A DNA stretch of 11,924 bases from an uncultured Collinsella sp. Lineage in GTDB: Bacteria; Actinomycetota; Coriobacteriia; Coriobacteriales; Coriobacteriaceae. The position numbers and the translations under genes are program-made. Below, piece after piece: positions 1 through 7,394 of the stretch (positions are counted from its first letter, which is position 1; the number at the start of each line of letters is the position of its first letter). The notes below the pieces were generated by a model. That model saw only the letters and a list, made by a program, of their open reading frames with translations. It searched no databases and had not been told where the DNA came from. The stretch is from assembly GCA_900544995.1 (NCBI GenBank), contig UQXC01000060.1:1-11924 (forward strand), read 5' to 3'.

Positions 1-62
1 GGGTCAGCCCGTGGGAGGCCAGGGCGCCGCTGACCGGTGGACGGCACCGAGCCGTACGCTAG
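1..62 (+). other. Left-edge structured segment, 3' end of an upstream transcription unit
   Basis: Two short hairpins can be drawn: ggtcagc (2-8) with gctgacc (29-35), and acggc (42-46) with gccgt (52-56) around the loop accga. A strong terminator follows directly, so this is the tail of something transcribed on the + strand. One frame is open from base 3 to a TAG at 60-62, giving only 19 codons that I do not recognise. It could be the 3' end of a coding sequence or of a structured non-coding RNA. I compared it by memory with RNase P RNA, tmRNA, 6S and SRP RNA and saw no match. Upstream sequence is needed to decide. Confidence 0.35.
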
Positions 63-70
63 AACTGAGA

Positions 71-102
71 AGGGGGAGGCCTCGCGGCCTCCCCCTTTTT
101 TT
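71..102 (+). terminator. Intrinsic terminator of the upstream unit
   Basis: The arm gggggaggc (72-80) pairs perfectly with gcctccccc (87-95). An extra C-G pair closes a tcgc tetraloop, and A71 pairs with T96. Seven T residues (96-102) follow. This is a textbook Rho-independent terminator and separates the upstream unit from the acpS operon. Confidence 0.93.
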
Positions 103-116
103 GCGTTTACGGGCTT

Positions 117-146
117 TTGTCTCACATAGTAGCTGTGTTTTATAAC
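117..146 (+). promoter_or_regulatory. Candidate upstream promoter P1 of the acpS operon
   Basis: TTGTCT (117-122) and TATAAC (141-146) are separated by 18 bases, a fair match to a housekeeping sigma-70 promoter (-10 box 5/6). It lies just after the preceding terminator, where an operon promoter is expected. The start site would fall near 153. It was read by eye only. Confidence 0.4.
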
Positions 147-152
147 CCTCGT

Positions 153-182
153 TTGTCGCATCTTCTGTGAACGGGCTACAAT
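153..182 (+). promoter_or_regulatory. Candidate proximal promoter P2 of the acpS operon
   Basis: TTGTCG (153-158) and TACAAT (177-182) are separated by 18 bases; the -10 box matches 5/6. A start near 189 would leave a leader of about 20 bases that still contains the acpS ribosome binding site. P1 and P2 could both be active or only one real. Confidence 0.45.
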
Positions 183-211
183 ATCTTAGTCTGTGCGATA
201 TGGAGGTGAAC

Positions 212-751
212 ATGGCTGAAGCTGGTATCGGCGTTGATATCGTCGAGATTTCCCGTATGAAATCAATTCTTGAAAAGACGCCGTCGTTTGCTCGGCGTGT
301 GTTTACCGAAGAAGAGCGTATGTATTGCGATGCATCATCGCGTCCCGCTGCTCACTATGCCAGCCGCTTTGCTTCGCGCGAGGCGGTACTTAAGGCTCTC
401 GGCACGGGTTTTAGTCAAGGCGTTGGTCGCAAGGATGTTTCGGTAACGCGTGATAAACTCGGCAAACCGAAGGCGCTGCTTTCGGGCCGTGCACTCGAGA
501 TTGCTCAAGAGCTGGGTGTTGTTGAGGTTGCTCTTTCCATTACGCTTACAGGAGATTTAGCCGTTGCGAATGCTATCGCGATTACCGAAGATGCTCGGCC
601 TAAGCCAAAAGATGAAAAGGTGAGCACCAAGAAACGCGTTGCGCAGACATTTAAAGAGGCTCGCTCTGTTTTAGATGAGCTTGAGCAGCTGCAGAATTCA
701 GCATTGACGGAGCACCTGGGCGATGCTTCGCAAGATACGCTAGGAGCATAG
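212..751 (+). CDS. acpS: Holo-[acyl-carrier-protein] synthase with C-terminal extension
   Basis: AcpS transfers the 4'-phosphopantetheine arm of CoA to a serine of acyl carrier protein, activating it for cytosolic fatty acid synthesis. Visible family motifs are the N-terminal GVDIVEISRM with the metal-binding Asp, FTEEE, and ASREAVLKALGTGF, the equivalent of the FAaKEA helix that supplies the catalytic Glu. The ATG at 212 is chosen because GGAGG (202-206) sits 5 bases upstream; the in-frame ATGs at 167 and 200 lack such a site. The product has 179 residues, against roughly 120-130 for typical AcpS. The surplus is a charged, probably helical tail of about 50 residues after the core. Two motif positions deviate: Arg replaces the usual Lys of the KEA motif, and the late SISH-type motif reads SITLTGD without the His. 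The fold assignment is firm; the tail's role is unknown. It is the first gene of a six-gene operon, and its TAG directly abuts the next ATG. Confidence 0.9.
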   Translation: MAEAGIGVDIVEISRMKSILEKTPSFARRVFTEEERMYCDASSRPAAHYASRFASREAVLKALGTGFSQGVGRKDVSVTRDKLGKPKALLSGRALEIAQELGVVEVALSITLTGDLAVANAIAITEDARPKPKDEKVSTKKRVAQTFKEARSVLDELEQLQNSALTEHLGDASQDTLGA

Positions 752-2368
752 ATGAAACCGGTTTTGAGTACCGAAGAAGTCGTTCGTCTCGAGGATATCA
801 TCGAACGCGAAGGGACTTCGAAGGCCGAGCTTATGGAGCTAGCGGGTGAGTTTGCCGCCAACGAGGTCTTGAAGCTCAATCCCGATCGGGTTCTCGTTCT
901 GGTCGGTTTTGGTAATAATGGCGGCGACGGTTGGGTTGCCGCCGATATCCTGAGCCATAAGGGTGTGGACGTGGATATCGTTTCTCCGGTTGAGCCGGAT
1001 GAGATTCCTGCTGCTCTGGCACGTCATGTTGCTCGTCGTACTGCCGGCCGCGATGTGCACGTTTGCGTCGGCCCCTCGCGTGACGAACTCGAGGTTTTGA
1101 TCGATAAGGCCGATGTTGTTGTCGATGCCATTTTTGGTACCGGTTTCCACGGGAATCTGCGTGCGCCGTTCTCCATTTGGATTCCTACGGTCAATGAATG
1201 CGCCGATTGTGTCGTATCCATTGATGTCCCCTCGGGCCTGAATGCCGAGACGGGCGTTGTTGATGACGACTGCATTCGTGCCGAGCATACGGTGACGATG
1301 ATTGCGCCCAAGATTGGTCTGTATAGCGCTGATGGCCCTGAGTATGCTGGCGATTTGATCTGCGGCAATCTTTACGACCGTCTTGACGAGGTCATCGATG
1401 ATGTCGACCACGCCGCCGAGATTGTCGAGCCCGGTGACTTAGTTGATTACTTTGCTCCACTACCTACGAATATCGATAAGTATTCCCGTGGCTCTGTGCT
1501 TATTGTCGCCGGATCTGCGCAATATCCTGGTGCCGCCATTATGGCGGGCCAGTCTGCAGCTCGCGCGGGTGCTGGTTACGTGGCAGTCGCGGCTCCTGAC
1601 GCCTGCGCCAATCTTATTCGCATGGCACTTCCTTCGATTCCCGTCTTTGCTATTCCGTCTGATTCCCGCGGCTCCTTTGGCGCCGCTGCGCGCATGACGG
1701 TGTGCGAGATTGCAAAGAAGTACAGCTGCGTACTGTGCGGTCCCGGTATGACGACGTCTGCCGGCGCTATGCAGGTGGTTTCGGGCTTGCTCGAGCTTGA
1801 TGTACCGCTTATTTTGGACGCCGATGCACTCAACTGCCTTGCTAAGATTGCCATTGACGGTATTGATAGTAATCCCGAGATGTATCGCCGCGAGCAGCCG
1901 TTGGTTATGACGCCGCACTATCGTGAGCTTTCGCGTCTGGTTGCCGGTGACGAGGTGAACGACCTTGGTACCGCGATTGCGGCCGCGCAGAAGGTTGTCT
2001 GGGCTGCGGGCTCCGACAATCTTGTGGTCATTGCCAAGGGGCCGACGACGGCTATCTGTGGCGTTGAGCGTGTGCTGCTGCCGCTCTCGGGTCCGGCTTC
2101 TCTGGCAACTGCCGGTTCGGGTGATGTTCTCGCGGGTATTTTGGCCGGCACGCTTGCCACCATGCGCGACGAGATGGATCGTTGGGAGTTGCTGTATTCG
2201 TACGCCGTCGCACTTCACAGCTACGCCGGTTTTGCCGCGGCGACGGAGTATGGTGAGAAGAGCGTCATCGCGACCGATCTTATCGACTTGATCGGTCCTG
2301 CCATGGAACTGGCGGCAAAGGATGCACTCGAAGATCTGGGAATCATGGACGAAGGGTCGGATGACTAA
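752..2368 (+). CDS. nnr: Bifunctional NAD(P)HX epimerase / ADP-dependent NAD(P)HX dehydratase
   Basis: This enzyme repairs NAD(P)H damaged by hydration: the N-terminal YjeF_N domain epimerises R- and S-NAD(P)HX, and the C-terminal ribokinase-like domain dehydrates S-NAD(P)HX back to NAD(P)H using ADP. The epimerase half (about residues 1-235) shows VGFGNNGGDG (51-60), VVVDAIFGTG with Asp125, and SIDVPSGLNAETG. The dehydratase half starts near 240, with GSVLIVAGS, a Gly-Ala rich helix, CGPGMT, LILDADALN, MTPHYREL, and near the C-terminus the ATAGSGDVLAG motif with the likely catalytic Asp458. At 538 residues it is slightly longer than the usual 500 or so, and both halves look intact. The start follows the acpS stop with no gap, and AGGAG at 742-746 lies 5 bases upstream. 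The acpS-nnr-alr order is common in bacteria (established knowledge). Confidence 0.95.
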   Translation: MKPVLSTEEVVRLEDIIEREGTSKAELMELAGEFAANEVLKLNPDRVLVLVGFGNNGGDGWVAADILSHKGVDVDIVSPVEPDEIPAALARHVARRTAGRDVHVCVGPSRDELEVLIDKADVVVDAIFGTGFHGNLRAPFSIWIPTVNECADCVVSIDVPSGLNAETGVVDDDCIRAEHTVTMIAPKIGLYSADGPEYAGDLICGNLYDRLDEVIDDVDHAAEIVEPGDLVDYFAPLPTNIDKYSRGSVLIVAGSAQYPGAAIMAGQSAARAGAGYVAVAAPDACANLIRMALPSIPVFAIPSDSRGSFGAAARMTVCEIAKKYSCVLCGPGMTTSAGAMQVVSGLLELDVPLILDADALNCLAKIAIDGIDSNPEMYRREQPLVMTPHYRELSRLVAGDEVNDLGTAIAAAQKVVWAAGSDNLVVIAKGPTTAICGVERVLLPLSGPASLATAGSGDVLAGILAGTLATMRDEMDRWELLYSYAVALHSYAGFAAATEYGEKSVIATDLIDLIGPAMELAAKDALEDLGIMDEGSDD

Positions 2369-2370
2369 TC

Positions 2371-3516
2371 ATGAATAAAGCCGATTTGACGCGCTGGTCC
2401 TGGGTCGAGATCGACCGCGGGGCGCTCCGTCGCAACTCGAGGGCCTATAAGAACTTGCTGAATCCACGTCAGCGCCTGTGCTGCGTGGTCAAGGCCGATG
2501 CTTATGGGCATGGAGCTGTTGAGTGCGCCAAGATCATGTATTCGGCCGGTGCCGACATGTTTGCCGTGGCGACGGTTAACGAGGGCGTTGAGCTCCGACA
2601 GGGCGGGATTACGAAACCCATCCTCATCCTAAGCGAGCCGCCTATCGAGGCCATTCCGACGTTGCTCGAGTTTGATATCATGCCCTCGGTCTATACGTCT
2701 GACTTTGCTCTTGCGTATGGCGAATGTGCCGTCGCGGCGGGCAAAGTGGGCAAGTATCATCTCGCCATCGAGACGGGCATGAATCGTATCGGCGTTCACT
2801 ACACGCAGGTGCTCGACTTTGTCCGCGGTATAAATTTCCATCGTGGTATTCAGTGCGACGGCGTATTTACGCACTTCGCCACGGCCGATGAACCTTCGGG
2901 CTGGGACTACAAGCTGCAGTGTCAGCGCTTTACCGAGGCCGTTCAGGCCATTAAGGATGCGGGTTTTGAGTGCGGTATCGTGCACTGCGCCAACACGCCG
3001 TCTTCGATGCTCGACCCCTCGATGCATTTTGATATGATCCGCGCCGGCGTTGGCTTGTATGGCATGCAGCCGTGCGAGCTGAGTGGCCGCGTGATGCAGC
3101 TTGATCCCGTTATGAGCGTCCATGCGCGTGTGACGCGCGTGGCACACCCTGCGATGGGTGAGGGCGTGGGCTACGGTTTTACCTACCGCGTACCGCGTAC
3201 GCGCGTTCAGATCTGCACGCTGCCGATCGGTTATGCCGATGGCCTATCGCGTACGCTTTCCAATCGTATGGATGTGCTGTATCGCGGCGAGCGCGTGCAT
3301 CAGGTTGGCAATATCTGCATGGACCAGTTTATGGTCGCCATTCAGTCCAACCCGGCACACGAGATTCCCGAGGCCGAGTATGGTGACGAGATGATCATTG
3401 TCGGCCGCGATGGCGATGCCGAGATCACTATGGACGAGATGGCCCGACTGCGCGGAACGATTAACTACGAGGTCGCCTGCGGCTTTGGCATGCGTCTCGA
3501 CAAGGTCTACGTGTAG
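2371..3516 (+). CDS. alr: Alanine racemase
   Basis: PLP-dependent racemase that converts L-alanine to D-alanine for peptidoglycan precursor synthesis in the cytosol. The PLP lysine is Lys41 in VVKADAYGHG. The barrel shows GVFTHFATADEP, RAGVGLYG and, in the C-terminal beta domain, GVGYGFTYR with the second catalytic base, Tyr268. The late signature LPIGYADG...VGNICMDQFMV is present. The 381-residue length is normal for the family and no key residue is missing. The ATG lies 2 bases after the nnr stop and has no convincing ribosome binding site of its own, so translation is probably coupled to nnr. Confidence 0.96.
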   Translation: MNKADLTRWSWVEIDRGALRRNSRAYKNLLNPRQRLCCVVKADAYGHGAVECAKIMYSAGADMFAVATVNEGVELRQGGITKPILILSEPPIEAIPTLLEFDIMPSVYTSDFALAYGECAVAAGKVGKYHLAIETGMNRIGVHYTQVLDFVRGINFHRGIQCDGVFTHFATADEPSGWDYKLQCQRFTEAVQAIKDAGFECGIVHCANTPSSMLDPSMHFDMIRAGVGLYGMQPCELSGRVMQLDPVMSVHARVTRVAHPAMGEGVGYGFTYRVPRTRVQICTLPIGYADGLSRTLSNRMDVLYRGERVHQVGNICMDQFMVAIQSNPAHEIPEAEYGDEMIIVGRDGDAEITMDEMARLRGTINYEVACGFGMRLDKVYV

Positions 3517-3524
3517 GAGCCGCT

Positions 3525-4145
3525 ATGGGCGTCATGCACATCCCCGGTCATAGCCATCAGGCGCCACGTGAGGTCGCACTCGAGGAGATTGAGGCCGTTC
3601 TGGGCGATTGTCACCTCTGCCAGCTCTACCAGTCGCGTCACAATATCGTGTTTGGCGTGGGAAACCCCCGCGCTCGCGTCATGTTTATCGGTGAGGCGCC
3701 GGGTCGCAACGAGGATTTGCAGGGCGAGCCCTTTGTGGGGGCGGCAGGCGAGGATCTCAACGGCATTTTGTCGCTGGCGGGGCTCAAACGCGAAGACGTC
3801 TACATTGCCAACGTGCTTAAGTGCCGCCCGCCGGGAAACCGCAATCCGCGTCCCGAGGAAGTGCTGGCTTGCTCGCCGTTTTTGCGTGAGCAGATTCGAA
3901 GCATCTGGCCTGATATTATCGTGACGCTCGGCAACCCCGCGACGCACTTTGTGCTTAAGACCGAGATTGGCATTACTAAGCTGCGCGGCAGGTTCCACCA
4001 GATGGGGCATTTTGTAGTAATGCCCACTTTTCATCCGGCAGCAGCGCTGCGCAATCCGGCGTGGCAGGAGCTGCTGGAGGAAGACTTTAAGATGCTGGGC
4101 GATTATCTGGAGCGACATCCCGCACCAGAGGACGCCTCGGAATAA
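3525..4145 (+). CDS. Family 4 uracil-DNA glycosylase with Fe-S cluster
   Basis: Removes uracil from DNA to start base excision repair. The sequence has the hallmarks of the family 4 (UdgA-like) enzymes: the GEAPG active-site motif in MFIGEAPGRNEDLQGEPFVG, NVLKCRPPGNRNP, VTLGNPA, and the late TFHPAAALR motif with His170. Four cysteines, C29, C32, C100 and C116, have the spacing expected for a [4Fe-4S] cluster, with a CxxC pair near the N-terminus and two more in the central region. The 206-residue length is typical. The ATG at 3525 is preceded by AGGAG (3515-3519), which overlaps the alr stop codon. It sits between cell-wall and tRNA-modification genes; no functional link with them is apparent beyond shared transcription. 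Confidence 0.93.
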   Translation: MGVMHIPGHSHQAPREVALEEIEAVLGDCHLCQLYQSRHNIVFGVGNPRARVMFIGEAPGRNEDLQGEPFVGAAGEDLNGILSLAGLKREDVYIANVLKCRPPGNRNPRPEEVLACSPFLREQIRSIWPDIIVTLGNPATHFVLKTEIGITKLRGRFHQMGHFVVMPTFHPAAALRNPAWQELLEEDFKMLGDYLERHPAPEDASE

Positions 4146-4157
4146 TAAGGAGCATAT

Positions 4158-4664
4158 ATGTCCCTGGAGCGCCTGGGGGTAGGTACTTACAAAACGACTT
4201 GCGCTGCCGATACGGAGTACTTTGGCGAGCTAATTGCACCGTGCCTTGAGGACGGCGATGTGCTCATCCTGACCGGTGGCCTGGGAGTGGGCAAAACTCA
4301 CTTTACCAAGGGCGTCTCGCGCGGGCTGGGCGATGAGCATATGGTTACGAGTCCTACGTTTGCGCTCATGGCCGTTCACGATCAAGGTCGTATTCCGCTG
4401 TTTCACTTTGATCTATACCGCCTGGAGCATGCCTACGAGCTCGAGGATACGGGCATTTTCGATGTGCTGGGCTATGAGGGTGCTTGCCTGCTGGAATGGG
4501 GCGAACAATTCCAGGACGAGCTGACGGATGAGTATCTTTCGGTGACGCTCAAGCGTGATGAGGGCGACAGCGATGTGCGAACGATAACACTTGAGGCGCA
4601 CGGTGACCGCGCAATGGAGCTTTCCCATTTGATTGATAAGGCTGTACAAGATGAGCTTGCATAA
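4158..4664 (+). CDS. tsaE: tRNA threonylcarbamoyladenosine biosynthesis ATPase TsaE
   Basis: TsaE is the P-loop ATPase that works with the TsaB-TsaD dimer to make t6A at position 37 of ANN-decoding tRNAs. The Walker A motif GGLGVGKT is at residues 40-47. The family switch motif VTSPTFALM follows, then FHFDLYRLEHAYELEDTGIFD and CLLEWGEQ, all typical of TsaE. The product has 168 residues, about normal with a slightly longer C-terminal end. AAGGAG (4147-4152) is placed 5 bases before the ATG. Its last 14 bases overlap the start of the tsaB-rimI-tsaD gene, the partner in the same pathway, which indicates coupled expression. Confidence 0.95.
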   Translation: MSLERLGVGTYKTTCAADTEYFGELIAPCLEDGDVLILTGGLGVGKTHFTKGVSRGLGDEHMVTSPTFALMAVHDQGRIPLFHFDLYRLEHAYELEDTGIFDVLGYEGACLLEWGEQFQDELTDEYLSVTLKRDEGDSDVRTITLEAHGDRAMELSHLIDKAVQDELA

Positions 4665-7035
4665 CGACAACGCGCTGGTGGTGGCGCTCGATACCTCGAC
4701 CGACATGCTTGCCTGCGCGGCAAGCTGGATTGATGGGCAGACGGGCGAGACGAAGCTCGTGAGCGGCGACCACATGTGTCGCCGTCACGCCAACGTTGAG
4801 CTCGTGAATACCGTTGATGGCGTGCTGGCTCAAACCGGTCTGGATCGCAGCGATGTTGGTTGCTACGTGGTCGGCCGCGGTCCGGGGTCGTTTACGGGTG
4901 TGCGCATCGGCATCTCCACTGCCAAGGGCCTCGCACGTGGTGCCAATGTTCCGCTGCTGGGCGTGTCGACGCTCGACGCTTGCGCTTGGACGGCGTGGAA
5001 GGCTGGCGTGCGCGGCAAGCTTGGTATCTTGGCCGATGCTATGCGCGGTGAGGTATATCCGGCGCTGTATATGCTGGTCGATGAGGGCCCCGAGCGTCAA
5101 TTTGAGCGCGAACACGTGGTCAAGGCCGCCGTGGCGCTCGATGAGTGGCGCCAAGCAGCGGACTGGGACCAGGTTCAGCTGACCGGTGACGGTCTCGTGC
5201 GCTATGGCAAGCTGCTGGGTGAGGACGAGACCGCCCGCTGCGTGGAGTGCGACCTGTGGTGGCCTTCGGGCGAGGGCTTGCTGCTCGCGCACGCTGCGGG
5301 TGACGGCGATCCGGCCCGCGTCCTGCCGATTTACACGCGCCTTTCGGATGCCGAGGAAAACGAGCGCAAGCGTCTTGGTCTTGCTGAGAGTGCACAGAGC
5401 GAAATTACGGGCGTTGCCGATGAGCTCGCCGGTCGTCATCTGCAGTTCCGTCCCATGGGCGCGGCGGATGCCGAGGGCGCGAGCACGCTGGAGGCTGCCT
5501 GCTTTGAAGGTGCCGGACACGAGGCGTGGACGCCGGGCATGTTCCTGTCCGAACTGGGCGAGGACGTCGCTGCGCCGCGTAGTTGGTGGGTGGCACACGA
5601 CGACGGCAAGCTACTGGGCCTTGCCGGCGGTATGGTCGTGGACGGTGATGTGCAGATTCTGGATGTCGCCGTCGACCCGGCACATCGCCGTGAGGGCATT
5701 GCCCGCAAGCTGCTGTCGCATGTGAGCTATGATGCCCAGATGCTCGGCTGCACCACGGCTTCGCTCGAGGTCGAGGACGGCAACGAGGGAGCGATCGCGC
5801 TTTATTACGCTCTGGGCTTTACCGAGGCAGGACGGCGCCGCGGCTACTATGGTGCCGGCAAGGATGCCATCGTCATGACGGCCCCGCTGCCCCTCGTGCT
5901 TCCGGTCGACAATGCTTCGCCCGAGCCGACGGCGGCAGAGCAGCGCGTATGGCCGCTGCCTGCGCCCGGGCGCTCCGAGGGGGAGCGTGCCGAAATTGAA
6001 CGCCGCCGCCTAGTGCTCGCTATCGAGAGCTCCTGCGACGAGACGGCCGTGGCGATTATCGATGCGGATGGCAATATGCTGGCCAACCAGGTGTCGACAC
6101 AGATTGATTTCCATGCCCGTTTTGGCGGCGTAGTGCCCGAGATCGCTTCGCGCAAGCACGTTGAGGTTATCGTGAGTGTAGTGGATGCGGCGCTCGAGGA
6201 TGCCGCAGCATCGCTTGGCCTTGAGGGTGGAGCCATTGCTCCCAGCGAGCTTGCCGCCGTGGGCGTGACACAGGGTCCGGGCCTGGTGGGCGCGCTCGTG
6301 GTTGGCGTCGCCTTTGCCAAGGGCTTTGCCTACGCTGCCGGCAAGCCGCTCGTGTGCGTCAATCATCTTGAGGGTCATCTGTTTGCCAACCTGCTGGCGC
6401 AACCCGACCTCAAACCGCCGTTTATCTTCACGCTTGTCTCGGGTGGGCACACCATGCTCGTGCACGTGAAGGCGTGGGGCGACTACGAGGTGCTCGGTGA
6501 GACGCTCGACGACGCTGTGGGCGAGGCCTTCGACAAGGTAGCCAAGGCGTTGGGTCTGGGCTATCCCGGTGGCCCCATCATTTCCAAGCTGGCCGAGATG
6601 GGCAACCCCAAGGCGATCGATTTCCCCCGTGCGCTTAACAGCAGAGGAGACTATCGCTTCTCGCTTTCGGGCCTTAAAACCGCTGTGACGCTCTACATTG
6701 AACAGGAGACCAAGGCCGGGCGCACGATTCACCTGCCCGATCTGGCAGCTTCGTTTGAGGCAGCTGTCTTTGACGTGCAGTACAAGAAGGCCAAAAACGC
6801 ACTGCACGCTACCGGATGCAAGGAATACTGCATCGGTGGCGGCGTCTCGGCCAACCCGCATCTGCGCGAGATGATGATCAAGAAGCTTGGACGTCAGGGG
6901 ATTCGCGTAACGGTGCCGCCCTTGTCTGCCTGTACCGATAACGCCGCCATGATCGCGGAGGTCGCTCGCCGTAAATTCGACCGAGGCGAAATCTCGCCGT
7001 TCGATGTCGACGCCGATCCGAACATGACGCTGTAG
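4651..7035 (+). CDS. Three-domain fusion TsaB-RimI-TsaD
   Basis: One 794-residue product carries three enzymes that are usually separate. Residues 1 to about 240 are TsaB, an ASKHA-fold scaffold, with VVALDTSTDMLA and GRGPGSFTGVRIG (75-87). Residues about 264-410 are a GNAT acetyltransferase like RimI (N-acetylation of ribosomal protein S18), with LDVAVDPAHRREGIARKLL including the acetyl-CoA loop RREGIA (346-351). After a Pro/Glu-rich linker (about 411-451), residues 452-794 are TsaD, the threonylcarbamoyl transferase: LAIESSCDETAVA, the metal-binding NHLEGH with His572 and His576, LVSGGHT, GGGVSAN and CTDNAAMIA with Asp763. All three parts look intact and there is no internal frameshift. The ATG at 4651 overlaps tsaE by 14 bases and lacks a strong ribosome binding site; a TTG at 4633 is a less likely alternative. 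TsaC, which supplies the threonylcarbamoyl-AMP, is not in the window. Confidence 0.95.
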   Translation: MSLHNDNALVVALDTSTDMLACAASWIDGQTGETKLVSGDHMCRRHANVELVNTVDGVLAQTGLDRSDVGCYVVGRGPGSFTGVRIGISTAKGLARGANVPLLGVSTLDACAWTAWKAGVRGKLGILADAMRGEVYPALYMLVDEGPERQFEREHVVKAAVALDEWRQAADWDQVQLTGDGLVRYGKLLGEDETARCVECDLWWPSGEGLLLAHAAGDGDPARVLPIYTRLSDAEENERKRLGLAESAQSEITGVADELAGRHLQFRPMGAADAEGASTLEAACFEGAGHEAWTPGMFLSELGEDVAAPRSWWVAHDDGKLLGLAGGMVVDGDVQILDVAVDPAHRREGIARKLLSHVSYDAQMLGCTTASLEVEDGNEGAIALYYALGFTEAGRRRGYYGAGKDAIVMTAPLPLVLPVDNASPEPTAAEQRVWPLPAPGRSEGERAEIERRRLVLAIESSCDETAVAIIDADGNMLANQVSTQIDFHARFGGVVPEIASRKHVEVIVSVVDAALEDAAASLGLEGGAIAPSELAAVGVTQGPGLVGALVVGVAFAKGFAYAAGKPLVCVNHLEGHLFANLLAQPDLKPPFIFTLVSGGHTMLVHVKAWGDYEVLGETLDDAVGEAFDKVAKALGLGYPGGPIISKLAEMGNPKAIDFPRALNSRGDYRFSLSGLKTAVTLYIEQETKAGRTIHLPDLAASFEAAVFDVQYKKAKNALHATGCKEYCIGGGVSANPHLREMMIKKLGRQGIRVTVPPLSACTDNAAMIAEVARRKFDRGEISPFDVDADPNMTL

Positions 7036-7057
7036 CTGGTACGGCGCGGTCCCCGGA

Positions 7058-7172
7058 CGGAGGGGCCGGATATAAGGTTTCCTGCTCTACAGTCCTGCGC
7101 AAGACGAAGGCCACATTAAGTGGCCTTCTTTGCGTGCGGAACTCGCGATAAACCTTATATCCGGCCCCTCCG
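7058..7172. repeat. 115-bp palindromic repeat element, copy 1
   Basis: The outer arms 7058-7080 and 7150-7172 form a perfect 23-bp inverted repeat, starting 22 bases after the tsaD stop. They enclose a core that is nearly repeated at 11857-11924: bases 7075-7142 match in 62 of 68 positions by hand count, with no gaps. Inside the core, gaaggccac (7106-7114) pairs with gtggccttc (7120-7128) around the loop attaa, and cgcaa (7098-7102) can pair with ttgcg (7130-7134) across a small internal loop. No clear run of T follows, so a simple intrinsic terminator is not obvious, although the hairpin could end or stabilise the operon transcript. It could be a MITE- or REP-like mobile repeat or a structured RNA; no transposase is nearby. 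Confidence 0.85.
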
Positions 7173-7294
7173 CCCGGCTCCCGCGGCTCTCAGGGGCATC
7201 TCTCAAGCAAAAACTGTCGTTCGGTAAAGTCCGAGATCAGTGGCGTTTTATACCGAGAAATCCAAAAAAGTTGAAAATTCATTACAAATTTGCG
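7173..7294. other. Intergenic stretch between repeat and cstA promoter
   Basis: This part of the 529-base intergenic region starts GC-rich and turns clearly AT-rich from about 7240 (for example tccaaaaaagttgaaaatt). No gene, hairpin or repeat stands out. The AT-rich part could act as an upstream promoter element for the promoter at 7295, but that is inferred only from composition and position. Confidence 0.4.
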
Positions 7295-7323
7295 TTGACT
7301 TTAGGTAACTAAAGTTTCATACT
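7295..7323 (+). promoter_or_regulatory. cstA promoter with palindrome in the spacer
   Basis: TTGACT (7295-7300) and CATACT (7318-7323) are separated by 17 bases, a good sigma-70 type match on the + strand in an AT-rich context. A perfect inverted repeat, actttag-gtaa-ctaaagt (7298-7315), spans the end of the -35 box and most of the spacer, a natural place for a repressor operator. Transcription would start near 7330, leaving a long leader of about 235 bases before cstA. Confidence 0.65.
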
Positions 7324-7394
7324 CCTTTTCAACCACTGGGGGATGTGAACACGCACGGATCGTTCGCATCATGATTGAAGAGGATTTCTTAGAC

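Noticed and set aside
4549..5598. A 349-codon open frame on the - strand inside tsaE and tsaB-rimI-tsaD
   Set aside because: It lies opposite clear TsaB and RimI coding sequence, has no recognisable motif and no plausible ribosome binding context.
6010..6861. A 283-codon open frame on the - strand opposite the TsaD domain
   Set aside because: The + strand carries every TsaD motif here; the antisense product shows no domain.
7058..7172. The repeat as a CRISPR unit or IS remnant
   Set aside because: There are only two distant copies without spacers, and no transposase fragment or target-site duplication is visible.
7130..7312. A 60-codon + strand open frame between the repeat and the cstA promoter
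   Set aside because: It starts inside the repeat core, uses one arm of the inverted repeat as code and overlaps the cstA -35 box. No ribosome binding site or family likeness is seen.
7295..7323. A MerR-type promoter, because of the palindrome in the spacer
   Set aside because: MerR-type promoters have long 19-20 base spacers; this one has the standard 17.
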